Source: Bacteroidales bacterium (GTDB lineage Bacteria > Bacteroidota > Bacteroidia > Bacteroidales > UBA932). Taken from it: a stretch of 64,000 nucleotides of DNA. Shown here one piece after another: positions 26,771 to 35,345 of the stretch; within the stretch, counting starts at the first letter, position 1; each line of letters starts with the position of its first letter. The notes below the pieces were generated by a model. It was given only the letters and a program-made list of their open reading frames with translations, was not told the origin of the DNA and made no database searches. The translations under genes were made by a program, and so were the position numbers. The stretch spans positions 1-64,000 of the forward strand of contig JAEEQS010000009.1 of the NCBI GenBank assembly GCA_016285455.1, in the 5' to 3' direction.

Positions 26771-26956
26771 GAAAGTGTGGAGCCCTTCGTTTATCTAGAT
26801 GAGGTTCTGGTAAACCCGACAGAGATAAACAACACTCCACACCGAATATGGTTTGCCCTATTGGTACGACAATCCATACACAGTGAAAGTCATTGCTTCT
26901 TCCCTCTGTCTAAGAAATTTACCAGATTTCATCTAGGGATAAAGCGAAACACTTTC
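26771..26956. repeat. 186-bp inverted-repeat element (MITE-like or structured RNA)
   Basis: The left arm 26771-26822 and right arm 26904-26956 are imperfect inverted repeats. GAAAGTGT pairs with ACACTTTC, ATCTAGATGA with TCATCTAG, TCTGGTAAA with TTTACCAGA, and GACAGAG with CTCTGTC. A second nested hairpin inside the left part pairs GTGTGGAG (26775) with CTCCACAC (26835) and GTTTATCT with AGATAAAC. A separate hairpin, TAGCCGC-TTGCG-GCGGCTA, follows at 26969-26987. No transposase is present, so a non-autonomous element or a structured RNA is possible. Confidence 0.6.
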
Positions 26957-27035
26957 ATCAATATGTCATAGCCGCTTGCGGCGGCTACTTTACAAATATA
27001 GGAATAATTTATGAGTTATCGGGGCGCTTGAACTT

Positions 27036-27072
27036 TTTTAGGGGGGCGGACATAGTCAATTTTACCGTTTGG
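27036..27072. repeat. 37-bp direct repeat, left copy, flanking the toxin-antitoxin module
   Basis: It runs from TTTTAGGGGGG through CGGACATAGTC to TTACCGTTTGG. It matches 27832-27867 except for one extra G and one A/C change. Such GC-run plus GGACAT sequences look to me like ends of a mobile element, but no transposase remains. It may be one end of a cassette carrying the toxin-antitoxin genes. Confidence 0.85.
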
Positions 27073-27097
27073 TTTGGAAAAGGAATATTGGTCACTA

Positions 27098-27105
27098 TAT
27101 ATTTG
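27098..27105 (+). promoter_or_regulatory. -7 box (TATATTTG) of the toxin-antitoxin operon
   Basis: TATATTTG is an exact TAnnTTTG match, with TTTG at 27073-27076 at a 21-bp spacing. The toxin ATG is 38 bp downstream. A second match, TACATTTG (27134-27141), lies only two bases before the ATG and is less likely to be used. Confidence 0.5.
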
Positions 27106-27143
27106 CCTTAAATGGAAAATGAAATATATTTATTACATTTGCG

Positions 27144-27479
27144 ATGAGGAAAATTTATTGGAGCAAAGACTATGAGGATTTCTTCAAGTCAATTGACAAA
27201 AAAGTCCAAAAGAAGATTGATTACATATTGCAAGTTATTAAAACCAAGAAAGTTGTACACTCAAAATTTGTCAAAAAACTTGTAAAAACGCCTTATTATG
27301 AAATGAGAATTTCAGTATGCAAAGAATATCGGGTGATCTTGTTTGCCGCAGACAATCCTGATTTTACAAAAGCTACTGAAGTTTATCTTCTGAATGGATT
27401 TATTAAAAAGTCTTCCAAAGACTATAAAAAACAAATTGCAATAGCTGATAAAATAACGGAAAACCTGTTTAATCAATAA
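27144..27479 (+). CDS. HigB/RelE-type toxin (Gp49-like)
   Basis: A protein of 111 residues with the RelE/HigB fold pattern. A charged N-terminus (KDYEDFFKSIDKKVQKKIDY) is followed by TPYYEMRISVCKEYRVILFAAD, the core strand with the conserved Arg residues, and YLLNGFIKKSSKDYKKQI near the end. It is probably a ribosome-dependent mRNA interferase. It is followed 4 bp later by an XRE antitoxin. The toxin-first order is typical of HigBA. Confidence 0.85.
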   Translation: MRKIYWSKDYEDFFKSIDKKVQKKIDYILQVIKTKKVVHSKFVKKLVKTPYYEMRISVCKEYRVILFAADNPDFTKATEVYLLNGFIKKSSKDYKKQIAIADKITENLFNQ

Positions 27480-27483
27480 TCAT

Positions 27484-27816
27484 ATGAGAAGCAAATATAA
27501 ATATGAGGATATTGTCATTGACAAAAAGAAACTAGCTGGCTTGAAGTCTTTTGATGAACACCTGGATGAAGAATATGGCCCGGTTGGTTCTCCTGCCAGA
27601 GATGAATTTGAGGCAAAAGCCTTGGCTTGGTATTATGCAGAATGTCTTAAAGATGCCAGGAAAAAGGCGGGACTTACGCAACAGCAGGTTGCAGACAGAA
27701 TAGGAAAGAAGCGGACATATGTATCTTTGATTGAACGCGGACAAACAGACCTTCAGTTATCTACATTTCTTCTTATGTGCGTGGCCGTTGGAGCACAGCT
27801 ATCATTTACCTATTAA
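27484..27816 (+). CDS. HigA-type antitoxin (XRE helix-turn-helix)
   Basis: A protein of 110 residues. The N-terminal half (GSPARDEFEAKALAWYYAEC) is the toxin-binding type seen in HigA-like antitoxins. The C-terminal half is a Cro/C1-type HTH (LTQQQVADRIGKKRTYVSLI, then ERGQTDLQLSTF). It neutralises the upstream toxin and probably represses the operon. The pair sits between the two direct repeats. Confidence 0.87.
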   Translation: MRSKYKYEDIVIDKKKLAGLKSFDEHLDEEYGPVGSPARDEFEAKALAWYYAECLKDARKKAGLTQQQVADRIGKKRTYVSLIERGQTDLQLSTFLLMCVAVGAQLSFTY

Positions 27817-27831
27817 CTCCTTATTAAACAA

Positions 27832-27867
27832 TTTTAGGGGGCGGACATCGTCAATTTTACCGTTTGG
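27832..27867. repeat. 36-bp direct repeat, right copy
   Basis: The second copy of the 27036-27072 repeat in the same orientation, 16 bp after the antitoxin stop and about 60 bp before comM. The distance between copies is about 795 bp. The paired copies bound the toxin-antitoxin module exactly. Confidence 0.85.
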
Positions 27868-27925
27868 CATTCGCCTTATTTCTTATCAAGATATATTCGC
27901 CTGAATTATTTTAAACAGGTGAAAT

Positions 27926-29515
27926 ATGTTGTGTAAAGTTTATTGTGCGTGCTGTAACGGGCTGGAGGTTACGACCGTTACTGTGGAGGTAAGCGTGACA
28001 GACGGCATCAGGTTCTTTCTGGTGGGTCTCCCGGACAATGCGGTAAAAGAAAGCCAGCAAAGGATAGAAAGCGCCTTGCAATGCTACGGGTTCCGAATTC
28101 CAGGAAAAAGAATAACCATAAATCTGGCACCCGCGAATATCAGGAAGGAAGGATCTGCGTTTGATGTTCCGATTGCCGTTGGAATTTTATGCGCATCCAG
28201 ACAGCTGGATGAAAGCGTAGGAGAGAAGCTGAAGGATTTTATCATACTCGGAGAATTGGCCCTGGACGGAAATCTCAGGGATATCCCGGGAGCGCTTCCA
28301 ATCATAATCCACGCAATGGAGCAAGGATTCAAGGCTTGTATACTGCCGCCGGGCTCAGCGATGGAAGGGGCTGAGATAGAGGGAATAACTGTTTATTCGG
28401 CACAAAATTTCAGGGATGTGCTGGAGATTCTGATGAATCCGGAAGAAAGCTGCAGCAAGATAATCACATCGCAGAGTATTAAACAAGAAGCAATTATCGC
28501 CGATGAAGACAGCCTCAACTATGATTTTGCACAGGTCAAGGGGCAGATGGCTGCAAAGAGAGGACTGGAGATAGCTGCGGCTGGAGGACATAATATTCTG
28601 CTAAGCGGTTCACAGGGAAGCGGCAAGACTTTTATGGCAAAATGCCTTAGGGGAATTCTTCCGCCTATGTCTAAGGAAGAGGCCATACAAACCAGCAATA
28701 TCTACTCTGTAGCTGGACTGCTTGGAGCGGAATCTTCCAAGGAACATCACAGCGGCGGACTTCTCCGCAACCGCCCCTTCCGCTCTCCGCATCATTCCAT
28801 CACGCCACAAGCGCTGATTGGAGGCGGCAGCAAAGGTCTTCCCGGGGAAATTTCTCTCTCCCATCATGGCGTTCTCTTTCTTGATGAATTCGCAGAATTT
28901 GATCGCAGGTGCATAGAGGTTCTGCGTCAGCCGCTTGAAGACGGAGTGGTGCAGATCAGCCGAGTCAAGGGGAAGCATTTCTACCCGGCCCGTTTTATGT
29001 TGGTGGCCGCAATGAATCCCTGCCCGTGCGGCAATCTCTATGAAGAAGGCGGAAAGTGCAAATGCTCTTCCTCGGCGATGATGCGATATCGGAGCCGAAT
29101 ATCCGGTCCAATTCTCGATAGAATTGATATTCAGCTTGTTGTGCGCGCAGTTAAAGCGGGGGATCTTGTGTTTTCCTCCGGTAGAAAAGAAGAATCCAGC
29201 CGCATAATCGCAGAGAGAGTCAAAAAGGCCCGGCAAATCCAGATGGATAGATACAAGGCAAAAAACGAAAGCTTTTATACCAATGCAGCGATAACACCAT
29301 CTAGGCTTGCGGTCTATTGCAAGCTATCCTCTTTAGACGAAAAACTTGTAGAAGCATTTGTCAACAAGTTTGGAATAAGCGCGAGGGGCTACACCAGAAT
29401 CCTTAAGATTGCCAGAACTGTTGCAGATCTTGAAGGAGCCGAAAAGATAAATACCGCCCATCTGTCCGAAGCCTTCAATCTCCGCTGCCCAGACAAAAAC
29501 GAAATGATGCTGTAG
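27926..29515 (+). CDS. comM: YifB/ComM family Mg-chelatase-like AAA+ ATPase
   Basis: A protein of 529 residues, full length. An N-terminal ChlI-like domain (EVSVTDGIRFFLVGLPDNAV, KRITINLAPANIRKEGSAFD) precedes the AAA+ core: Walker A LLSGSQGSGKTFMAK, Walker B GVLFLDEFAEF, and the zinc-like MNPCPCGNLYEEGGKCKC. In Vibrio and Haemophilus ComM is a branch-migration helicase that integrates transforming DNA. Here that role is a family inference. It is interesting beside the uptake-like 9-mer, a copy of which lies inside. Confidence 0.93.
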   Translation: MLCKVYCACCNGLEVTTVTVEVSVTDGIRFFLVGLPDNAVKESQQRIESALQCYGFRIPGKRITINLAPANIRKEGSAFDVPIAVGILCASRQLDESVGEKLKDFIILGELALDGNLRDIPGALPIIIHAMEQGFKACILPPGSAMEGAEIEGITVYSAQNFRDVLEILMNPEESCSKIITSQSIKQEAIIADEDSLNYDFAQVKGQMAAKRGLEIAAAGGHNILLSGSQGSGKTFMAKCLRGILPPMSKEEAIQTSNIYSVAGLLGAESSKEHHSGGLLRNRPFRSPHHSITPQALIGGGSKGLPGEISLSHHGVLFLDEFAEFDRRCIEVLRQPLEDGVVQISRVKGKHFYPARFMLVAAMNPCPCGNLYEEGGKCKCSSSAMMRYRSRISGPILDRIDIQLVVRAVKAGDLVFSSGRKEESSRIIAERVKKARQIQMDRYKAKNESFYTNAAITPSRLAVYCKLSSLDEKLVEAFVNKFGISARGYTRILKIARTVADLEGAEKINTAHLSEAFNLRCPDKNEMML

Positions 29516-29546
29516 AAGAAAATCTTTTTGTATTTTCGCAATCTAT

Positions 29547-31247
29547 ATGGTTTTCAAGATTGCGGACAACATAATTTCACCTCTGGGAAGGACCTCGGAG
29601 CAGAATTTCCGGGCTGTTAAGTCTGGGAAAAGCGCCCTGGCCTTTCACTCTTTGCCTGGGCTGAAAGAGAGCGTATTTGCTTCCTTGTTCAGTTCTAGTA
29701 ACAGGGAAAGTCTGCGAATTGATGGACTGAGCCGGTTTGAATCTCTAGTTTACCGGTCTGCTTTCCAGGCTCTTGATGACTCTGCTGGAGTTTTTGACAT
29801 TGCTGGAAAAGATGTGGTGTTTGTCCTTGGAACAACCAAAGGCAATATTGAGCTTTTGGATGGCAATGCGGGAGAAGAAGATCTTCTGCCAGGAAAGAGC
29901 GCGGAGAGGATTTGCTCCCGTCTTGGAATTACTACAACCCCTATCGTGGTCTGTAATGCATGCATATCTGGTTTAAGCTCCATTGTTCTGGCATCAAGGC
30001 TTTTGGAATCCGAATTATTCAAATACGCCATAGTCTGCGGAGCTGATGTCCTAGGGAGATTTATTACCTCTGGATTCCAGGCTCTGAAGACTCTTTCAGA
30101 CGAAGCCTGCAGGCCGTTTGACATAGAACGCTGCGGAATGAATCTGGGAGAAGCCGCCGCAACCATTGTGCTCTCTTCCAAGCCTAAGGCAGAAAAGCCT
30201 TGGACCATCGAGGCCGGAGCGGTTAGAAACGACGCTCACAACCCAACTGCTCCTTCTCCAAAAGGAGATGGAGCTTATCTTGCCATATCACAAGTTCTGG
30301 AAGGATACCCAGTTCAGCGATTGGCTTTGGTCAATGCTCACGGAACATCTTCTTTGTTTATGGACCAAATGGAAAGTGTAGCGCTGGAAAGATCCGGCCT
30401 TTTGGATGTTCCTGTCAACAGCCTGAAAGGTTATTTCGGCCATACGCTTGGAGCCGCCGGAATTCTGGAGACAATCATCACGATGAAGGCTCTGGATGAA
30501 GATCTTGTTCTGGGAACAAAAGGTTTTGAAGAACTTGGAGTAAGCTCCCCGATTAAGGTAAGCCATGAGCAGATTTCCGCTGAAGGGAAGAAGGCTTTTG
30601 TGAAGACGGTGTCTGGCTTTGGCGGCGCAAATGCTGCTATTCTAGCAACTTGCGATTCGAATAATTCGAGTAGGACTTTTATCTCCCCGCTTTTGAGAAA
30701 AACCAGAAGAGTGAGGATCTCTCCAGAAGGCGCTTGGGTAGACGGTACCGCCTTAAGCATTCCGGAAGGATTGGGTGGCAAAGAGATTCTCTCGTTGCTG
30801 TATAAGGAAAAGGTGGGCAATTATCCGCAGTTCTACAAGATGGACCTTCTGAGCCGTTTGGGATTCATTGCATCAGAGCTTCTGCTGGAGAATGACAGAT
30901 GTGAAGGAACCGATTCGAGGGCTGTGATTTTCTTTAACCGGTCTTCCTCCCTCAAGACAGACAGAAAGTATCTGGAAACTATTGCTGAAGACTATTATTT
31001 CCCGAGCCCGTCTCTGTTTGTCTATACGCTTCCGAACATAATAACCGGAGAGATTGCCATCCGCAACAAATACAACGGAGAAACGTCTTTCTATATACTT
31101 CCGGAAAGAGACGAAAAGACAATGGAGAGGGTTTTGAGAGCCGCATTCTTAGACAAAAAGACCAAGAGCGCTATCGCGGGATGGCTGGACTGCTGTGGGG
31201 AAAACGACTTTGAGGCAGATATTTACATCGTTAAAAAAGAAGATTAA
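29547..31247 (+). CDS. Beta-ketoacyl-ACP synthase with a C-terminal KS-like extension
   Basis: A protein of 566 residues. Residues 1-370 are a condensing enzyme: active Cys in CNACISGLSS, His in NAHGTSS and His in YFGHTLGAAG, all intact. Residues about 390-566 form an extra domain resembling ketoacyl-synthase-N-like proteins (RAVIFFNRSSSLKTD, FVYTLPNIITGEIAIRNKY). Followed by an ACP and an AMP ligase, it suggests a specialised lipid or polyketide-like pathway, not housekeeping FabF. Confidence 0.85.
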   Translation: MVFKIADNIISPLGRTSEQNFRAVKSGKSALAFHSLPGLKESVFASLFSSSNRESLRIDGLSRFESLVYRSAFQALDDSAGVFDIAGKDVVFVLGTTKGNIELLDGNAGEEDLLPGKSAERICSRLGITTTPIVVCNACISGLSSIVLASRLLESELFKYAIVCGADVLGRFITSGFQALKTLSDEACRPFDIERCGMNLGEAAATIVLSSKPKAEKPWTIEAGAVRNDAHNPTAPSPKGDGAYLAISQVLEGYPVQRLALVNAHGTSSLFMDQMESVALERSGLLDVPVNSLKGYFGHTLGAAGILETIITMKALDEDLVLGTKGFEELGVSSPIKVSHEQISAEGKKAFVKTVSGFGGANAAILATCDSNNSSRTFISPLLRKTRRVRISPEGAWVDGTALSIPEGLGGKEILSLLYKEKVGNYPQFYKMDLLSRLGFIASELLLENDRCEGTDSRAVIFFNRSSSLKTDRKYLETIAEDYYFPSPSLFVYTLPNIITGEIAIRNKYNGETSFYILPERDEKTMERVLRAAFLDKKTKSAIAGWLDCCGENDFEADIYIVKKED

Positions 31248-31253
31248 AGATAT

Positions 31254-31475
31254 ATGAAAGAGAGAATTAGAGAGATTCTGGAAGAAGCTCTTCCGCTTGT
31301 GGACTTGGATTCCGATTTCCTTTTCAGGGAGCTGGATTCTCTTGGAGTTGCCACCATCCTGATGAAACTGTCTGAAGAATATTCCATAAAACTCGACGCT
31401 AAAGACGCCACGCCCAAAAACCTGAAATCTCTGGATTCTCTTGAGGCGATGGTGAAAAGCAAATTGGAGAAATGA
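31254..31475 (+). CDS. Dedicated acyl carrier protein
   Basis: A protein of 73 residues. The phosphopantetheine Ser lies in FRELDSLGVATILMKL, followed by the usual acidic helices. It differs from the housekeeping AcpP pattern (DSLD at the Ser site) by reading DSLG, so it likely serves the neighbouring ketosynthase and ligase. Its stop overlaps the ligase start (ATGA). Confidence 0.88.
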   Translation: MKERIREILEEALPLVDLDSDFLFRELDSLGVATILMKLSEEYSIKLDAKDATPKNLKSLDSLEAMVKSKLEK

Positions 31476-32785
31476 GGCTCGTAGATTATCTTCACCAAAA
31501 CGCCAGGCTTTATCCGGATAAAACTGCTGCTATCTGCGGCGGAGAAAAGATTTCTTACAAGGAACTTTCAAAAAAAGTTCTAGAAAGATCTTCTTCCTAC
31601 AAAAGCGGCCAGGTTGTTCCGTTCAAGTCTTCGCAATCAATTGATTTCCTTATAACTTACTTTGCCATTCATCAAGCCGGAGGCGTAGCCGCACCGCTTG
31701 AGGGCGACATTCCGGAAAACCGGTTCGGGGAGATTTCGGAGATTCTTTCCGCCAGCATAGTTCCAGACGGAACTGCAGATATTCTCTACACCACAGGAAC
31801 TACGGGAAAGTCCAAAGGCGTAATGATAAGCCACAAGACTATCATAGCAGATGCCGAAAACCTGATAGAAGGCCAGGGATTTTCGCACGACCTTCTGTTC
31901 ATAATTAGCGGACCGTTGAACCATATAGGAAGCCTTTCAAAAATTTTCCCTGTTACTATGCAGGGAGCTACTCTTTACATCCTAGAGGGGATGAAGGATC
32001 TTGATAAGTTTTTCCAGGCGCTGGATTATCCGGCAGCAAAAGCCGCAACTTTCTTTGTTCCGGCTACTATCAGGATGCTGTTGATGTTCAGCGGAGACAG
32101 GCTGGCAAAATATGCGGACAAGATAGATTTCATAGAGTCCGGAGCCGCTCCGTTGGCGCACTCAGATATGCTGAAACTATGCGAGGTCCTTCCAAAGACC
32201 AGACTCTACAACACATACGCTTCTACGGAAACCGGTATCATCTCCACCTACAATTTCAACGACGGGCAGTGCATACCAGGATGTCTGGGAAAGCCTATGA
32301 GCCATTCCAGAATCATCATCACCCCAGAAGGGAAAATCTCCTGCACCGGAGATACCCTTATGAGCGGATATGTCAACGATCCAGACCTTACCGCTTCCGT
32401 TCTGAAAGACAATACAATATACACTTCAGACATCGGCGAGCTTGATGAAAGGGGAAGACTTAACCTAAAAGGCAGAGAAACAGATGTAATCAATGTTGGC
32501 GGCTTCAAGGTATCCCCTTCTGAAGTGGAAGATGCCGCGATGTCTTTCCCGGGACTGAAAGACTGCATCTGCATCGGAGTGCCTCATCCAATTACAGGAA
32601 TGGCCCTTAAACTTATCGTTGAACTTGAAAATAGCCGCAGACTGGACAAGTCGAGCCTGGCCAAGTATCTCAAGGGCAAGCTAGAACTGTATAAGGTTCC
32701 TTTGCTATATGAACAGTCTTCGGCAATAAAGCGCACTTTCAACGGAAAACTCGACAGAAAATTTTATAATTCACAAAAAATATGA
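31472..32785 (+). CDS. AMP-dependent acyl ligase
   Basis: An ANL-superfamily adenylating enzyme of 437 residues, on the short side. The P-loop TTGTTGKSKGVMISH, the motif NTYASTETGI and the hinge region KGRETDVINVGGFKVSPSEV are intact, and the C-terminal catalytic Lys lies near RTFNGKLDRK. It probably loads a carboxylic acid onto the adjacent ACP or CoA; the acid is unknown. It overlaps both neighbours by 4 bp, so it is translationally coupled to the ACP and the M13 protease. Confidence 0.88.
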   Translation: MRLVDYLHQNARLYPDKTAAICGGEKISYKELSKKVLERSSSYKSGQVVPFKSSQSIDFLITYFAIHQAGGVAAPLEGDIPENRFGEISEILSASIVPDGTADILYTTGTTGKSKGVMISHKTIIADAENLIEGQGFSHDLLFIISGPLNHIGSLSKIFPVTMQGATLYILEGMKDLDKFFQALDYPAAKAATFFVPATIRMLLMFSGDRLAKYADKIDFIESGAAPLAHSDMLKLCEVLPKTRLYNTYASTETGIISTYNFNDGQCIPGCLGKPMSHSRIIITPEGKISCTGDTLMSGYVNDPDLTASVLKDNTIYTSDIGELDERGRLNLKGRETDVINVGGFKVSPSEVEDAAMSFPGLKDCICIGVPHPITGMALKLIVELENSRRLDKSSLAKYLKGKLELYKVPLLYEQSSAIKRTFNGKLDRKFYNSQKI

Positions 32786-34812
32786 AACTCAAATTTATGT
32801 TATCAGCACTTTGCTTTGCGGCGTTGACAGCCGGATGCACAGGCGGAAAATTATCTTCCGGCCTGAACTTAGCCAACATGAACGATTCTATAGCTCCTGG
32901 CGAGGACTTCTACGAGTACTGCGCCGGCGGATGGATGAAAGCTAATCCGCTCAAGCCTGAGTATGCAAGCTATGGTCAGTTCAACGAACTTGCAGACAAT
33001 AACGAGCTCCAGCTCAAGGAGATGTTTGAGGAATACGCAAACAATCCTCAGGAGAAGGGTACGCTTGGCCAGAAGATCGGCAGCATCTACCGTATGGCTA
33101 TGGACTCCGTCAAGAGGAACGAGGACGGCTACAAGCCTATTATGAAAGACCTTGAGTATGTTCGCAACATCGCAAATCGCGAAGATTACCAGATAGCCAA
33201 TGCAGTTCTTGGAAAGAAGGGCGTTGACATTGCTATGTTCTCCATCTACTGCGACGCAGACCTTTCCGATGCCGAGAACAACCTCGTTCAGACTTATCAG
33301 GGCGGTCTCGGACTCGGGAACAAAGACTATTACCTGAACGACGACGAGGCTTCCAAGAAGATTATGGAAGCATACAAGACTCTCATCTGCAAGCTCTTTA
33401 CTATGGTGGGCTATTCAGAAGACGAAGCTAAGGCCAAGATGGAGAACATCCTTTCCATAGAGTACAGGATTGCAAGAGCATCCAAGAGCAGGACCGAGCT
33501 TAGAGACGTTCCTAACAACTTCCACAAGATGAGCTATGCAGACCTCAAGAAGTATTATCCTGGCATTATGTGGGACGATGTTCTCAAGGGCATTGGCTAT
33601 CCGGAAATAGACAGCATTTCCGTAGGCCAGCCAGATCAGCTTAAAGAGGTTGAAAGAATCCTCAACGAAGTTCCTCTGCAGGCCCTGAAGGACTATGCAG
33701 AAATCGGAGTTATTTATGGTGCCACAAGTATGCTCAGCGATGATTTCCGCGCTGTTGCGTTTGAGTTCAGCCAGGTTATGAGCGGAGCCCAGGAAGACAA
33801 GCCAAGATGGAAGAGAGCCGTAGGCGCAGTCAACGGAGTTCTCGGAATGCCAGTGGGCAAACTCTACGTTGAGAAATATTTCCCTGAAAGCAGCAAGCAG
33901 CGTATGCTTACCCTTGTCAACAACCTCAAGGATGCTCTGCACCAGAGGATTGAGCAGCTCGAGTGGATGAGCGACTCCACCAAGCAGCAGGCTTACGACA
34001 AGCTCTCCAACTTCATCGTGAAGATCGGATATCCAGACACCTGGAGAGACTACTCAAAACTCCAGATAGACGACACACTTTCTTACTACGAGAATATGTG
34101 CAACGCTTCCGAGTTCTACATTGCAGACATGATAGACCGCAAGGTTGGAAAGCCTGTAGACAAGACTGAGTGGCTTATGACTCCTCAGACTATCAACGCA
34201 TACTACAATCCTACCACCAACGAAATCTGCTTCCCGGCAGGCATTCTCCAGCCGCCATTCTTCAACCCGGCAGCAGATGATGCAGCAAACTACGGAGCAA
34301 TCGGAGTTGTAATCGGCCACGAGATGAGCCACGGTTTCGACGACCAGGGCAGCCTTTTCGACAAGAACGGCAATATGCACAACTGGTGGACAGTAGAAGA
34401 CAAGGCCAAGTTCGACGAGAGAACCAAGGTTCTTGCAGACTTCTTCTCTACCCAGGAAGTTCTTCCGGGAGTATTCATCAACGGAAAGCTCACCCTCGGA
34501 GAGAACATCGGTGACAACGGCGGTCTTCACATAGCTTACCAAGCCTTCCAGAACGCTATGAAGCAGAACCCTCTGGAAGAGAAAGACGGCTTCACTCCTG
34601 AACAGAGATTCTTCATCTCCTACGGTTTCATCTGGGCGGCAAACTTCAGGGAAGAGTATATCCGCAACCAGACCCTAAACGACCCTCACTCCAATGCCAA
34701 GTTCAGGGTAAACGCAGCCCTTCCTCACATCGATGAGTGGTATGAAGCTTTCGGCATCAAGGAAGGCGACAAGCTCTACCTCGCTCCTGAAAAGAGAGCC
34801 CGTATCTGGTAA
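32782..34812 (+). CDS. M13 family (neprilysin/PepO-like) metalloprotease lipoprotein
   Basis: A protein of 676 residues with a lipoprotein signal (AALTAGCTGG). The catalytic zinc motif is in VIGHEMSHGFDDQG (HExxH), with the third ligand in LGENIGDNGGL. NAYYNPTTNEICFPAGILQPP is the substrate-binding signature. It acts as an endopeptidase on small peptides in the periplasm or at the surface. Its start overlaps the ligase stop, although the functions seem unrelated. Confidence 0.95.
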   Translation: MKLKFMLSALCFAALTAGCTGGKLSSGLNLANMNDSIAPGEDFYEYCAGGWMKANPLKPEYASYGQFNELADNNELQLKEMFEEYANNPQEKGTLGQKIGSIYRMAMDSVKRNEDGYKPIMKDLEYVRNIANREDYQIANAVLGKKGVDIAMFSIYCDADLSDAENNLVQTYQGGLGLGNKDYYLNDDEASKKIMEAYKTLICKLFTMVGYSEDEAKAKMENILSIEYRIARASKSRTELRDVPNNFHKMSYADLKKYYPGIMWDDVLKGIGYPEIDSISVGQPDQLKEVERILNEVPLQALKDYAEIGVIYGATSMLSDDFRAVAFEFSQVMSGAQEDKPRWKRAVGAVNGVLGMPVGKLYVEKYFPESSKQRMLTLVNNLKDALHQRIEQLEWMSDSTKQQAYDKLSNFIVKIGYPDTWRDYSKLQIDDTLSYYENMCNASEFYIADMIDRKVGKPVDKTEWLMTPQTINAYYNPTTNEICFPAGILQPPFFNPAADDAANYGAIGVVIGHEMSHGFDDQGSLFDKNGNMHNWWTVEDKAKFDERTKVLADFFSTQEVLPGVFINGKLTLGENIGDNGGLHIAYQAFQNAMKQNPLEEKDGFTPEQRFFISYGFIWAANFREEYIRNQTLNDPHSNAKFRVNAALPHIDEWYEAFGIKEGDKLYLAPEKRARIW

Positions 34813-34829
34813 AACATTATTGCTCAGCA

Positions 34830-35345
34830 ATGAAAAAAGTCGGTCTGATATCTGATACTCACGGCTACTTTGGAGCTGAGCTTAAAGATTTTCTCAAAGA
34901 CGTGGATGTTGTCCTTCACTGCGGTGACTGGGGCAACATCCGCACTTTTGAGGAAGTCTCTTCCTTCAAGCCGGTTATAGGAGTTTACGGCAACTGCGAC
35001 GACACCGACATCCGCCTTGAAGTTCCCCTTTACCAGCACTTCAAACTAGAAGATCTGGACTGCCTGATGATCCACATAGGAGGATATCCCGCAAGATACG
35101 ACTACAGAGCCTATCAGCTCATAAACCAAATCCATCCAGACATTTTCTTCTGCGGTCACTCCCACATCCTCCGCGTTATGAACGATCCGCACTATTTCTC
35201 AAAAGAAGAGCCTGAAAGAAAAATGATGGTGATGAATCCCGGCGCCTGCGGGCAGATGGGATTCCACAACGTAAGAACGGCCCTCCGCTTTACTGTGGAA
35301 GGCTGCAACATCTCAGACCTTGAACTCGGCCAGTGGCCCCGCTAA
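34830..35345 (+). CDS. YfcE/MJ0936-type metallophosphoesterase
   Basis: A protein of 171 residues. The metal-binding series is complete: SDTHGYF, HCGDWG, GNCDD, FCGHSHI and NPGACGQMG. It is probably a small cytosolic phosphodiesterase of unknown substrate. A near-copy of the 9-mer with one mismatch lies just before its start. It ends directly against the stop of the convergent NamZ gene with no gap. Confidence 0.92.
   Translation: MKKVGLISDTHGYFGAELKDFLKDVDVVLHCGDWGNIRTFEEVSSFKPVIGVYGNCDDTDIRLEVPLYQHFKLEDLDCLMIHIGGYPARYDYRAYQLINQIHPDIFFCGHSHILRVMNDPHYFSKEEPERKMMVMNPGACGQMGFHNVRTALRFTVEGCNISDLELGQWPR

Noticed and set aside
26537-26971. Plus-strand frame of 144 codons across the UDG-like gene and the inverted-repeat element
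   Set aside because: Half is antisense to a better gene and the rest is the palindromic element; no recognisable motif.
27036-27867. Direct repeats as integron attC sites around a toxin-antitoxin cassette
   Set aside because: No RYYYAAC/GTTRRRY core pair and no L/R inverted arms; the repeat is not palindromic. No integrase in the window.
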